Part shown: positions 1 through 9,457 of the stretch, piece after piece
Numbering within the stretch: the first letter of the stretch is position 1
How the letters are laid out: every line of letters begins with the position of its first letter
Source: Stentor coeruleus
Taxonomy: Eukaryota; Ciliophora; Heterotrichea; Heterotrichida; Stentoridae
Direction: 5' to 3'
NCBI GenBank assembly: GCA_001970955.1
Contig: MPUH01000917.1
Span: 1-29,460 of the forward strand
Length of the DNA: 29,460 bases
Notes under the pieces: generated by a model
Databases searched by the model: none
Seen by the model: the letters and a program-made list of their open reading frames with translations, nothing else
What the model was told of the DNA's origin: nothing
Program-made: the position numbers and the translations under genes

Positions 1-761
1 AAATCAGATATAGTGTTGTGAAGGAAGATTATCAAAATGATGATCATGACATTTCTTGCTTTTTTTATGCTAAAAATCTTAAAATCCTATATGTTTCTCA
101 TTGCATTTTAAATGATAGAATTCTTGAAAATGTTTTGAACAAAATTAAAACTTCTTGTCTTGAAGTGCTGACATTAAAACTAGTATATCCAAATCAAAAC
201 AATAATTTTGAAAAAAAAAAAATGATAGATGCTTTTTCTGGCTTCCCATTGAAAATCTTAAAATTGCACTTTAAAATTACTAAGCTATGGGATTTAGATT
301 CTCTAATAAAAAGAATTGATAGTTATGCAAATCTAGAGTGTATTAGTCTATCAATGTCCGAAAATTACAAAAATTTTTATGATCAAATAAAAGATCTTAT
401 ATCATCAATGAAATATACAAATCTGACTAAATTAAAAGTTCACAAATATGTTTGGGATATAGAAAAGCTTCATGGAATATATAACTTAGAAATTATTAAC
501 AGCAATCTCGAACCAGTTGATTTGATAGTTTTAGCTGAGCTAAGTAAGCAAATGATTATTCAGAATGTGGAATGTTTGAATATTTCACACAACAATAGGA
601 TTATTGATAAAAATTTTGAAGAAAATATTGTAAGGAGTATTAAAGCTTTAGGTTGCAAAAGAGTTATTATGGAAAATTCAGGATGCACCCAGGAGCATAT
701 TATGAAAATCAAAAGTTTATTAGGAGAAACTGGTGATTCTTTGAATTTCATTATTTCTTAG
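1..761 (+). CDS. F-box/LRR-like protein, copy A (3' part only)
   Basis: This is the C-terminal part of a large protein whose start lies left of the window. The frame is open from base 3 and ends with TAG at 759-761. It is nearly identical to the C-terminal part of the complete neighbouring copy at 1890-5363, so it is the first unit of a tandem duplication. The residues show irregular leucine-rich spacing (for example LKILYVSHCILND and LTKLKVHKY), as in degenerate LRR proteins. At 288-290 it has TGG (Trp) where copy B has a TAG stop, so this copy looks intact in the visible part. It also lacks the 17-residue duplication of copy B. By analogy with the N-terminus of copy B it could be an F-box-type adaptor, but that part is outside the window. 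Confidence 0.75.
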   Translation, partial: IRYSVVKEDYQNDDHDISCFFYAKNLKILYVSHCILNDRILENVLNKIKTSCLEVLTLKLVYPNQNNNFEKKKMIDAFSGFPLKILKLHFKITKLWDLDSLIKRIDSYANLECISLSMSENYKNFYDQIKDLISSMKYTNLTKLKVHKYVWDIEKLHGIYNLEIINSNLEPVDLIVLAELSKQMIIQNVECLNISHNNRIIDKNFEENIVRSIKALGCKRVIMENSGCTQEHIMKIKSLLGETGDSLNFIIS

Positions 762-1072
762 ATATTAAGTTAGTAATAGTTTAGTTTAAGAAATCTTCAC
801 TCTTAAGTTTTATAATAAAATAGAGAAGTTAAACATAAGCAGCATATCAAAAATATACACGACAAAATATTATCCGACTTATAGTCACAGCTACAAAAAA
901 TCAACATTCCATATTCAACCTAAATAAAATCTATAAAATTGTATATTCTTCAGCATAAAACAACCCAAATTTCATTTTCCCTTTAATTATCTATAAATTT
1001 CTCATAATAAGCTCATCCTCCTTTTATATTCTCTATTTTTTTAATCTAAGCCTAGCCTTTATAATATATTTT
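762..1072. repeat. Duplicated 3' flank, first copy
   Basis: This non-coding stretch aligns nearly base for base with 5364-5676. Examples of shared tracts are the start (gatattaagttagtaatag) and the C-rich part around 960-1070. In the second copy the same sequence is the 5' flank of the TRAF-type finger gene at 5755. The duplication therefore carried part of that gene's upstream region, but no finger gene follows here. I see no gene in it. Confidence 0.85.
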
Positions 1073-1216
1073 CATCTTAAATATTACCTTCTATTTTATA
1101 TAAAAAGTCACATAACCAGCGACAACGAGTGGTTTAAAATACCGAAACTGACCAAAGAAAGAGATCGTAGGATAAACAAACCTCGATCGGACAAGGTTTA
1201 AACCATGCCATCTTAA
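1073..1216. mobile_element. 128-bp insertion with 8-bp direct repeats
   Basis: Copy A reads CATCTTAA at 1073-1080 and again at 1209-1216, with 128 extra bases (1081-1208) between. The paralogous flank in copy B has a single CATCTTAA at 5677-5684 and continues with the same ctatcac. That is the pattern of an insertion with an 8-bp target-site duplication. The insert is less AT-rich than its surroundings and holds an inverted repeat (TGGTTTAAA at 1130-1138, TTTAAACCA at 1197-1205). I see no terminal inverted repeats and no ORF beyond about 25 codons. It could be a small non-autonomous transposon, a retroposed small RNA, or a retained internal eliminated sequence. The last would be favoured if the boundary is really TTAA or TA. 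Confidence 0.5.
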
Positions 1217-1889
1217 CTATCACCCACTTTAACATTAAAAATTTCTAAGTCTAAAATTATTCGGAAAAATATGCAACCAATTTTTGAGTGTATCCATATA
1301 GTAATCTTAGATTTTTATAGCTAGAGAAATAAGTGTAATTTCAACAACCTTATCGTAGGTATATAAAAAATCGGTCTGCACAATCAATTTTTATTCTATA
1401 TATTTATAACTTAATCAAAAATTGAAAAGAAGTGTAGAATAATAATTCCTATGAAGTACACTCATCTTATATCTATTGGATTATCAAGAAGCTCTATAAT
1501 TTGAAATCTATCAATGAGATAAGAATATAAAACTTTGGTTGTCAAACATATTTTGGAAGATTGAGAAGAATGAAGAATAAGATTCAATGCAAAGTAATCA
1601 AACAAAGAAGATTACAAATTATTTTATTATCAAAATATATTTTTTATATATAAACTTTATTTAAAGACTTAGGAGTAGTGAGGAATAAAGTTGCTGAGAC
1701 GAGGTTTTCCTATAGAAATATTAAGAAATTTCAAGGGTAAATGTTTAAGCTAATGAAAATTTCAATATTTGCGTGCTATCTACACTAACAATACTTTTGA
1801 TTAGTGATAAAGATAAAAAATTGGCAAAAAGCATTTAGAATTTAAATTTTTAGCTTATTAGACAAACATTAAACACCACTAATATAAAT
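1217..1889. other. Intergenic, upstream of copy B
   Basis: About 670 bp of AT-rich sequence. Only the first few bases (ctatcac, 1217-1223) still match the copy B flank; after that homology stops. No ORF longer than about 30 codons is seen, and no RNA gene is recognised. It presumably contains the promoter of the 1890 gene, whose start codon is preceded by aatataaat. Confidence 0.5.
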
Positions 1890-4800
1890 ATGGATATCCC
1901 TGTAAAGAGAAGAAAATCTAGTGAGAGTTCGGATGAAAAGCCTCGAAAAATCTCTACTTCAATAAAAAGAATTGAGCAAAATAAGATATTATTGAATTCA
2001 GCTGCTTTGAAAAATGTATTATGGGTAGAGATTCTCGATTATCTAGACACATATATATGCTTTAATGTAATGCCTCAGATAAATTCTTATTTTTACTTCT
2101 TAGTAAAAGATTGTTATTTGAGTAGAACATCATTATCAGTTAAACTCTGTCGTCCTTATAATACCAATTATGGTGAATTTAATTATTCTATTAATCCTAG
2201 TGATTGTATTCGCTATCAGAATTTGAAAAAACTAAAGATAATTATATCATATTACCATCCCGAGGATTATAAAATCCCTCTGACTTCTGCACCCTCTGTG
2301 ACAAAATTTATTTCTTTTATTTTATCGTTGAAAAATCTCGAAGTTTTAACGATTTTAGATGATTATGCACAGGAAAATTATATTTACGAATTGTTTTCAA
2401 ATTTACATAACTTACCGAGTTTAAATAAGTTCAAATTTGTTTCTAATAATTCTATAGAAGATTACCTTAAAGCTATTAATCAAAGAATATATTTAAAGAA
2501 ATTATCTATAGAATCCAGAGATTGTTCAGACACGTTTATAGATACTTTAGAAAATAAAATTCAGTTCGAAAATTTAACTTTGGATTATGGGAGGGTCTTC
2601 AGGAAATTTTTTAAAGCAGACGAAAGAATAAAATCTATCAATCTTAAAAATAGTATTTGTTTTGATGAATTCTCAGCTAAAGCCTTATTCACATTTTTAA
2701 AGGAATCTTTGTTTTTGGAGAAACTCAAAATAAATGACTCATTTATGATATATGATAAATTGTTTATTAAAACTGTTTGCTCTTTAAAAAACTTAAAAAC
2801 TCTTCATTTATATGATAATAGTAGAGATAGCAAAGTAAAAGCCAGAGATTTGCGTTTACTTTTAGAAAATCTTGCACATACTTTAATAGAGGATCTTTCT
2901 CTAAGTTTTATAATGTCTAATGATGAAATCAAAGAGCAAAACTCAGAAAATAATCCAAATTTTGTATCACTAGACTATTTCTTAAAAAGCTCAGAAAATA
3001 TAAAAAATCTGGATTTAAATTTTGGTGGTTATCCTTATAATATTTATCCATCAATAGCAAATTTAATTATTGAGTATTGCAAACTAGGGAAAATTAAATA
3101 CTTCAATGGGTATAATATTCAAATGCTTTTAATGAATAAAATCGATGTTTTAGAAATAAATGAAAAGGAAAATAGGAAATTAATATCTTATTCTTACAAT
3201 TGCCACCAAGATTCAATAATAAATTTTATACTTTATAAGGTTTTAAAAAATGCTTTATTAATTTCTGATAATGTATCTGAAGTTTTGAATGCTAAATCTA
3301 ATAAATCTATCAATATAAAAAAAATTGCTGCAACAAGCAAAAAAATTAGCACTAAAAAATTCATTGATCAAAAGGAAAAAATGATAAGTCGATATGCAAA
3401 TATCATTTTTAATAATTCTACATTATCTTCCTTCTGTGCTGTAATTCTAATAACTAAATTTACAGAGTTAATAGAACTAAATTTAAAGCGTACGTCTATG
3501 TCAATATTTGTATTTATTGAATGTATAAAGAAATTGAAGTCATTACAAAAATTAAAATTTCAAATCCAAGGATTTTACTCTGATAGAGGCTTAGTGAAAT
3601 ATGATTACAGTAATTTCTTTCCTAAAGGGTTATTAAGTCTTGATTGTAAACTTAATGATAGTTATTTATTTTTTTCTTTAAAAGGTAATAAAACCATGAA
3701 GAAGCTAAAAATCGATTGCCAATGTGATGGATGCTATATTAATCCTAGAATATTCTACAACCATATCTCTAAATCAAGGCTTTTATCTTTAAATGTAAGT
3801 CATTGTTGTCATGGTTTTTATGAAATCTTATATCAACGCATAAAATCAAATAATACAATAACCCGCTTGAAACTTAAAAGATTGACTGTAAATAATGATT
3901 ATATTTCATTCACTTCCAATGCAAATATTATGAAATTTATTAAAAATAAAAGCAATTATGAGAAAGTTTCTATCTATGAATGTTATTTAGAAAATTTAAA
4001 AGATATAAAAGATATAAAAATATTTTTATCAAACAATAAAAATCTCAAAACTTTCAATTATATTAATAGTTTTGAAAATTCAGGGTTATTAATGAAGTAC
4101 AGCAAAATATTAATGAATGCTATTAAAAATAATAAAAATTTAAAAACAGTTAATTTTATCGATATAGAGAAAGTAAAGTCTTGTGATAAAAAGGTTTTTG
4201 ATCTAGTTAAATTTTTAAATAAAAAATTAGATTTATCATATTATGGTCGTGGTAAATCATATTATTTTATCCATTGTCAATCGATACCTGTAATTTTATC
4301 TGATTTTTTGAAGATTTATGAGCCACTTTCATTAAACCTGCATATTTTAAACACTTTTGAATGCGAAACTAATGCAGAAAAAATTCAAATTAAAGTTGAT
4401 AAGAACAATTATAATCATCAATATCAGATATTCAAAATAAACTTTATCGAATTATTTCATTTTCTTAAAGAGCTTATTATTATTTGCAATGGCAGACCTA
4501 TTAATAATGGATTGATAAAAAAAAATATTAAAAATCTTCAATATCTTCACACTATCAGATATAGTGTTGTGAAGGAAGATTATCAAAATGATGATCATGA
4601 CATTTCTTGCTTTTTTTATGCTAAAAATCTTAAAATCCTATATGTTTCTCATTGCATTTTAAATGATAGAATTCTTGAAAATGTTTTGAACAAAATTAAA
4701 ACTTCTTGTCTTGAAGTGCTGACATTAAAACTAGTATATCCAAATCAAAACAATCATTTTGAAAACAAAAAAATGATAGATACTTTTTCTGGCTTCCCAT

Positions 4801-5363
4801 TGAAAATCTTAAAATTGCACTTTAAAATTACTAAGCTATAGGATTTAGATTCTTTAATAGATAGAATTGATTTTTATAAAAATCTAGAGTGTATTAGTCT
4901 ATCAATGTCCGAAAATTACAAAAAAATTTATTATCCAGAGTGTATTAGTCTATCAATGTCCGAAAATTACAAAAAATTTTATGATCAAATAAAAGATCTT
5001 ATATCATCAATGAAATATACAAATCTGACTAAATTAAAAGTTCACAAATATGTTTGGGATATAGAAAAGCTTCATGGAATATATAACTTAGAAATTATTA
5101 ACAGCAATCTCGAACCAGTTGATTTGATAGTTTTAGCTGAGCTAAGTAAGCAAATGATTATTCAGAATGTGGAATGTTTGAATATTTCACACAACAATAG
5201 GATTATTGATAAAAATTTTGAAGAAAATATTGTAAGGAGTATTAAAGCTTTAGGTTGCAAAAGAGTTATTATGGAAAATTCAGGATGCACCCAGGAGCAT
5301 ATTATGAAAATCAAAAGTTTATTAGGAGAAACTTGTGATTCTTTGAATTTCATTATTTCTTAG
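1890..5363 (+). pseudogene. F-box/LRR-like gene, copy B, broken by a nonsense codon
   Basis: The frame runs from ATG at 1890 to TAG at 4839-4841 (983 residues). It then continues open in the same frame to TAG at 5361-5363, matching the intact C-terminus of copy A. The single break is TAG replacing the TGG of copy A (KLWDLDS). The N-terminus has a basic patch (PVKRRK, residues 4-9). Residues about 38-85 resemble a divergent F-box (LKNVLWVEILDYLD). The rest is irregular leucine-rich repeat. F-box/LRR proteins usually recruit substrates to SCF ubiquitin ligases, but the F-box call is by pattern only. Removing about 170 C-terminal residues may leave a working truncated protein, so decay is probable rather than proven. 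No 15-nt intron with a GT donor can remove the stop. Confidence 0.7.
4887..4988 (+). repeat. 51-bp in-frame tandem duplication
   Basis: Two adjacent units, 4887-4937 and 4938-4988, both begin gagtgtattagtctatcaat. The offset is 51 bases, which adds 17 residues without changing frame. Copy A has a single unit at the matching place (from about 337). The duplication is therefore specific to copy B, on the far side of its nonsense codon. Confidence 0.85.
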
Positions 5364-5754
5364 ATATTAAGTTAGTAATAGTTTAGTTTAAGAAATCTTC
5401 ACTCTTAAGTTTTATAATAAAATAGAGAAGATAAGCATAAGCAGCATATCAAAAATATACACAATAAAATATTGTCCAACTTATAGTCACAGCTATAAAA
5501 TAATGAACATTTTATATCCAACCTAAATAAAATCTATAAAACTGTATATTCTCCAGGATAAAAGCAACCCAAAATTTCATTTTCCCTTTAATTATCTACA
5601 AATTTCTCATAAAAATTCATCCTCCTCTTACATTCTCTATTTTTTAAATCTAAACCTAACCTTTATAATATATTCTCATCTTAACTATCACTTACTATTC
5701 ATTCTTCTTTTCTATATACATAAACTACATTAATTAAAATATTTTGTAAATAAA
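5364..5754. repeat. Duplicated flank, second copy, and 5' region of the zinc-finger gene
   Basis: From 5364 to about 5695 this is the second copy of the flank seen at 762-1072 and includes the empty insertion site at 5677-5684. It is C-rich and G-poor on the plus strand, like other upstream regions in this window. It leads into the start codon at 5755. No coding sequence is seen. Confidence 0.7.
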
Positions 5755-6243
5755 ATGCCAGATTGTCCAAATTGGTAAATTTTATACAGCAAAAAAGATA
5801 TACCAAGCGAAATCTTTGAGCTTCACGAGGCACATTGCAGTCGTTTTATAGTCCTCTGTACACAATGCAAGCAATCAATTCCTAAAATCAAGAAAAAAGA
5901 TCACGATAAAGAATTTCACAAAAAAGCAAAGTGCCCTTATTGTTCAGAATCTATAGATATCACTGAATTACCTTTACATAAAACTATTTGTAATGCAAAA
6001 CCACGACCTTGCTTATATTGTGGGGCTATTATGGATCTCCAATCGCTTCTTGATCATGAAGATCATTGTGGAAGTAGAACTGAAGCATGTGACATATGCG
6101 GAAAAAACATAGTTATTAAAGACTTACCTGAGCATTTCCAGAACTGTATAGAAATGATGGAGGAACAAGAACATAAAGAACAAGAATCTCTTAAAAAGAA
6201 AAAAAACAATCACACGACAGCCAAAAAGCGAGGGAAGAAATAA
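5755..6243 (+). CDS. TRAF-type zinc-finger protein
   Basis: Two exons, 5755-5774 and 5790-6243, give a 157-residue protein once a 15-nt intron is removed. The short first exon supplies the first zinc ligand pair, because splicing recreates CPNC from a codon split TG/C. The protein is a run of CxxC...HxxxC units: CPNC/HEAHC, CTQC, CPYC/HKTIC, CLYC/HEDHC and CDIC/HFQNC. This pattern is that of TRAF-type fingers as in TRAFD1 and XAF1. The tail is acidic, then strongly lysine-rich (KKKK, KKRGKK) and may be a nuclear signal. Such proteins act as adaptors in ubiquitin and stress signalling; a role here is inference. An unspliced reading starting at the internal ATG at 6031 would lose most fingers. 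The stop lies 47 bp from that of the convergent WD40 gene. Confidence 0.8.
5775..5789 (+). other. 15-nt intron
   Basis: The sequence GTAAATTTTATACAG interrupts the codon for the second cysteine of the first zinc-binding pair. Unspliced, the frame meets TAA at once; spliced, it reads CPNCKKDIPSE and stays open to 6243. Fifteen-nucleotide introns are the known standard in Stentor. Confidence 0.88.
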
Positions 6244-6290
6244 AGAACTTTGCTTTAAAATAAATAGATTTTTGTAACTATTTTATGTCT

Positions 6291-7703
6291 CTAAGCAAAA
6301 GATCTATTTTGATTATTAGACCATGGCTTCGTGGCTTCTTTGTTGTAAAACACAAGCAGAGATCCTCGTATTGCTACTAATATAATATTATTTACAAGCC
6401 AGTTTTGCTTAGCTGCAATGTAACGTCTTTGAACTTCACTAACGGTTTTTTCTGGAGCAAACTTAGCATAAGAACATGATTTATGAGTTTCTATTGTAAA
6501 AAACTCATAACTTGAATTTTTATACCTTTTTTTCTTAGTAAAAATCGGGTTAAATTTCGGCACGTATTTAGAAAACAAATTCCAGATATACACATTCCCA
6601 TTTTCAGAACCTGAAATAACATGGGCAGAGCTTTTATTATAGGTTGCTGAGATTTTACTACTTTCGTTTTTAAGCCCTTTGTATTTTTGTTTGATTTCAT
6701 AGTTTTCTGTTGTGAAAAGTCTTATTCTAGAATCGTTTGATGAGATTAAAAATAAATTCTCATCAACAAAATCAATCCCTGTTATTTTTCTACCTGAACT
6801 TTTTGGTCCATGTTTATTCCTACAGTTTACTCTGTATATTACTTGTAAGGTTTTTGAAAAGCAATTGTATGTTAAAATATTACAAATGCCTATAGTAAGA
6901 CCTACAATTAAAAGACCATTTGGACTGAAAGTTCCAGTTGTGATTTCACCTTCTAATACTATATCGCAATCTACTCTTGAGATACTCATGTTCCATATTC
7001 GGACACGATTATCTTTGCATCCAGTGAAAAAAAGTTCTTGGTTTTGTGGGTGTATGCTTATACAGATAACTTCAACATTATGTTTATAGAGAGTTTGAGG
7101 GGTTTTTTGAGCAATACTCCACTTGTAAACCATACCATCAAGGGCTGAGCTTAAAAAAAATAATGAACTTCCTGACCAACAAAGGTCAGTAACGGTATAA
7201 GTATGTCCAGTATATACTTGAAATGGTTCATCATATAACAAAAATTGTTCATCAGGGAATTTTTGTCTGCAAATTTCATATAAAATTATCGTCGGGTTAT
7301 CGCCTGCAATACTAATAAACCGGCCATCAGGGCTAAAGTTCATAATACAATTACCTTTTTGGTTAATCTCAAATTCTTGCACCAGCTGCAAATTGGGAAA
7401 TTCATAAAATTCCTTGTTTTTTTTCTTAAGCTTTTCCTTTCTGTTCCAAGTACGAGTATCCCTGTTATTTATTATTTGCTTGGATAGAATCGATCGGTCC
7501 ATTTGAGTATCGCTTTGAAAATCACTAACTGTAAAACCGCTTTCACTTGAAAATAATTTTAGCATTGGGGAGAATTCCTTAAGAGTTGGGGTGCTAAAAG
7601 TTTTAAAAGCTTTTTCTGAGGAACTTTCAAATGATTCAACTGCATCAAAGAACTCTTCGTCTGATTTTTCAATAAGGTTAAGAGGGATATTTTTACTTTC
7701 CAT
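6291..7703 (-). CDS. WDR44-like WD40-repeat protein with FFAT motif
   Basis: A 470-residue protein. Residues about 115-400 are WD40 repeats (for example DGMVYKWSI, DNRVRIWNMS, ENGNVYIWNLF). The stretch LISSNDSRIRLF followed by KYKGLKNESSKI and VISGSENGNVYIW matches the characteristic part of WDR44, a RAB11 effector of recycling endosomes and ER contact sites. Residues 17-23, EFFDAVE, are a perfect FFAT core (EFFDAxE) preceded by acidic residues. FFAT motifs bind the MSP domain of VAP proteins on the ER, and animal WDR44 has a comparable N-terminal motif. The protein is shorter than animal WDR44 (about 900 residues) because the long N-terminal region is reduced. The gene diverges from the SEC14-like gene across 197 bp. 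The family call is good; RAB11 binding is inferred. Confidence 0.8.
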   Translation of the reverse strand: MESKNIPLNLIEKSDEEFFDAVESFESSSEKAFKTFSTPTLKEFSPMLKLFSSESGFTVSDFQSDTQMDRSILSKQIINNRDTRTWNRKEKLKKKNKEFYEFPNLQLVQEFEINQKGNCIMNFSPDGRFISIAGDNPTIILYEICRQKFPDEQFLLYDEPFQVYTGHTYTVTDLCWSGSSLFFLSSALDGMVYKWSIAQKTPQTLYKHNVEVICISIHPQNQELFFTGCKDNRVRIWNMSISRVDCDIVLEGEITTGTFSPNGLLIVGLTIGICNILTYNCFSKTLQVIYRVNCRNKHGPKSSGRKITGIDFVDENLFLISSNDSRIRLFTTENYEIKQKYKGLKNESSKISATYNKSSAHVISGSENGNVYIWNLFSKYVPKFNPIFTKKKRYKNSSYEFFTIETHKSCSYAKFAPEKTVSEVQRRYIAAKQNWLVNNIILVAIRGSLLVFYNKEATKPWSNNQNRSFA

Positions 7704-7900
7704 AAATAATGTGTATTAAATAAACATAAACTTATTGTTTTTAGTTTAAAAATTCCTATAATAAATAATAATCTGGATTTATGAACTATATTCTGAGTGA
7801 TATAAATATAATAGTTGAATAATATAGTTTTTTGGGGTTTCAATTTAGATTATAATAAGATTTTTTTCAGATTAGTATATTGGTTTATTAATAAAAACAA
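7704..7900. promoter_or_regulatory. Divergent intergenic region, WDR44-like and SEC14-like genes
   Basis: Only 197 AT-rich bases separate the two start codons, so both promoters must lie here or overlap the coding ends. No defined promoter element can be named. Unlike the longer divergent regions, there is no strong G/C skew switch. Confidence 0.45.
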
Positions 7901-9379
7901 ATGTCTGGTAAAGCTGTTCCTGTACCTAAGTGCATTTTGGTACCACGAGATGCATATCGTTACTGGCCAAGTGGTGAAGATGTGATCAGAGGCACGGGGA
8001 AGAAGGCAGTTCGTTTTATTTTTGAAGCTCAAACATTGACTGAGTTTGAAAAAACTAAGCTTTCCCGATTATTAAAGGAAATCATTAACGGTAAAATTGA
8101 AGGCCTTGACATACCTAAAGAATGGACTCAAAACCATCTTTTACGATTTTGCTATGGCACAAGCTGGAAAACTCGTAATGCAGTCAAAGCTTTAGTACAG
8201 CATTTACAATGGCGAAGATCGGTTATCCCCGACAGTTACTATAGTTTATATCCGAAAGTATTTAACTTGCTAGTAACTCCTATATAGAACTCAGGAGTAT
8301 TTTATATTCATGGTAGGGACCAAAAATTTCGACCTTTGATTGTTATGAATTTTACCAAGATTAATTTTAAAGAAGTATCTTCTATATAGAACTCTATAGA
8401 CGATTATACAAATGTCTTATGCTTCCTCTTAGATTATATTGTTGACAAAATGCTTCTTCCTGGGCAAATTGAAAGCTGGGTTGTGTTAACGGACTTAGGT
8501 AAAAATGGTCTTGGTAATTTATCAATCACATCTCTTAAGCAAGTTCTTAATATCCTCCAAGCTAACTATCGTTGCAGATTAGGTGTTAATTATATAATAA
8601 ACCCACCCAAGAGTATTTGGATGATGTGGTCTTGTATCAAACCATTTCTTGATGACATTACAATTGAAAAAATCAAAATCTCTAATGCTTCATACTCACC
8701 TGAAATGATGACTTTTTTCAATCCATATCAAGTAGAAGAAAAATATGGAGGTAAAGCACAAAACCTAATTGACTATTGGCCTCCATATGTCCCTAATTCT
8801 GATTTTGCTGCATGTGGGAAACAAATTCCATTATCAAAAATTAAAGATAGCTACTCACAATACAATCCAATTGAAATAATTGAAGAAGAACCACCAGCAA
8901 TATTAGCAAGAACTAAAACTAAAGTTGCAAGTCGGGTAAATTCATTAGATGTATCAGTTGAAAACTCAGAAGTTTCTATTAATGAGATTGAAGATGACAT
9001 TTTTGCAAGAAGTGATGTTGAAGACCCTGAAGAAAACCTCGTAGACTTTGAAATGGCTTCACCTTTTACAAGAAAATTTGAAAGAAACCCAACATTTATG
9101 TTATCTGGGCTTAAATCAAGTGAAGACTTTCAGAAAAAACTTTCAATGAAAATCCCTCAAGCTGAGGCTAATAAAGATAAAACCGAGTCTTTGGAATCAT
9201 CGGTTGACTTTGAACCTGATCCATCAAGTAACATTTTTTCAAATGAAAAGGAAATACAGAAAAAAGAAATTTTAGAAATGAATTCTGAAGATGAAGTACC
9301 TCAAGAAACGAATAAGTCTTACTGCAACTGTGGGAAAATAGAATGCGGTCTGATAAAAAACTCTTGCATTATTATTTAG
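7901..9379 (+). CDS. SEC14-like CRAL-TRIO lipid-transfer protein with CaaX end
   Basis: Three exons (7901-8272, 8288-8374, 8390-9379) joined over two 15-nt introns give 482 residues. Residues about 65-110 are the CRAL-TRIO N-terminal helical domain (HLLRFCYGTSWKTRNAVKAL, HLQWRR). Then follows the lipid-binding fold: GVFYIHGRDQKFRPLIV, YIVDKMLLPGQIESWVVLTD and YRCRLGVNYIINPPKSIW. The last matches the conserved SEC14 stretch ending in the gate region. SEC14 proteins move phosphatidylinositol or other lipids between membranes. The C-terminal 150 residues are acidic and low in complexity, ending in a cysteine-rich tail whose last four residues, CIII, fit a CaaX prenylation signal (inference). Start is the first ATG after aataaaaacaa. 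Without splicing, the frame breaks in the middle of the domain. Confidence 0.88.
8273..8287 (+). other. 15-nt intron
   Basis: GTAACTCCTATATAG lies between FNLL and NSGVFYIHGRD. Read through, it gives an in-frame TAG; removed, the CRAL-TRIO domain continues in the same frame. Confidence 0.9.
8375..8389 (+). other. 15-nt intron
   Basis: GTATCTTCTATATAG lies between TKINFKE and NSIDDYTNVLCFL. It also ends in an in-frame TAG when unspliced. Its last nine bases, TCTATATAG, are almost the same as those of the previous intron (CCTATATAG). Confidence 0.9.
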
Positions 9380-9457
9380 ATAAATTAAATGTGCATTCTT
9401 ATTGAATAATTTTTAGAAAATTTTTGAAAAGATTTAGGGAAAAAGTTTAGATTATAA

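Noticed and set aside
1140..1208. tRNA-derived element in the insertion
   Set aside because: The A-box-like and B-box-like strings are too close and imperfect, and no cloverleaf can be formed; kept only as a weak possibility.
4839..4841. TAG as a reassigned glutamine codon or part of a 15-nt intron
   Set aside because: TAG and TAA end other conserved proteins where expected, and no GT lies 15 or 16 bases before a suitable AG here.
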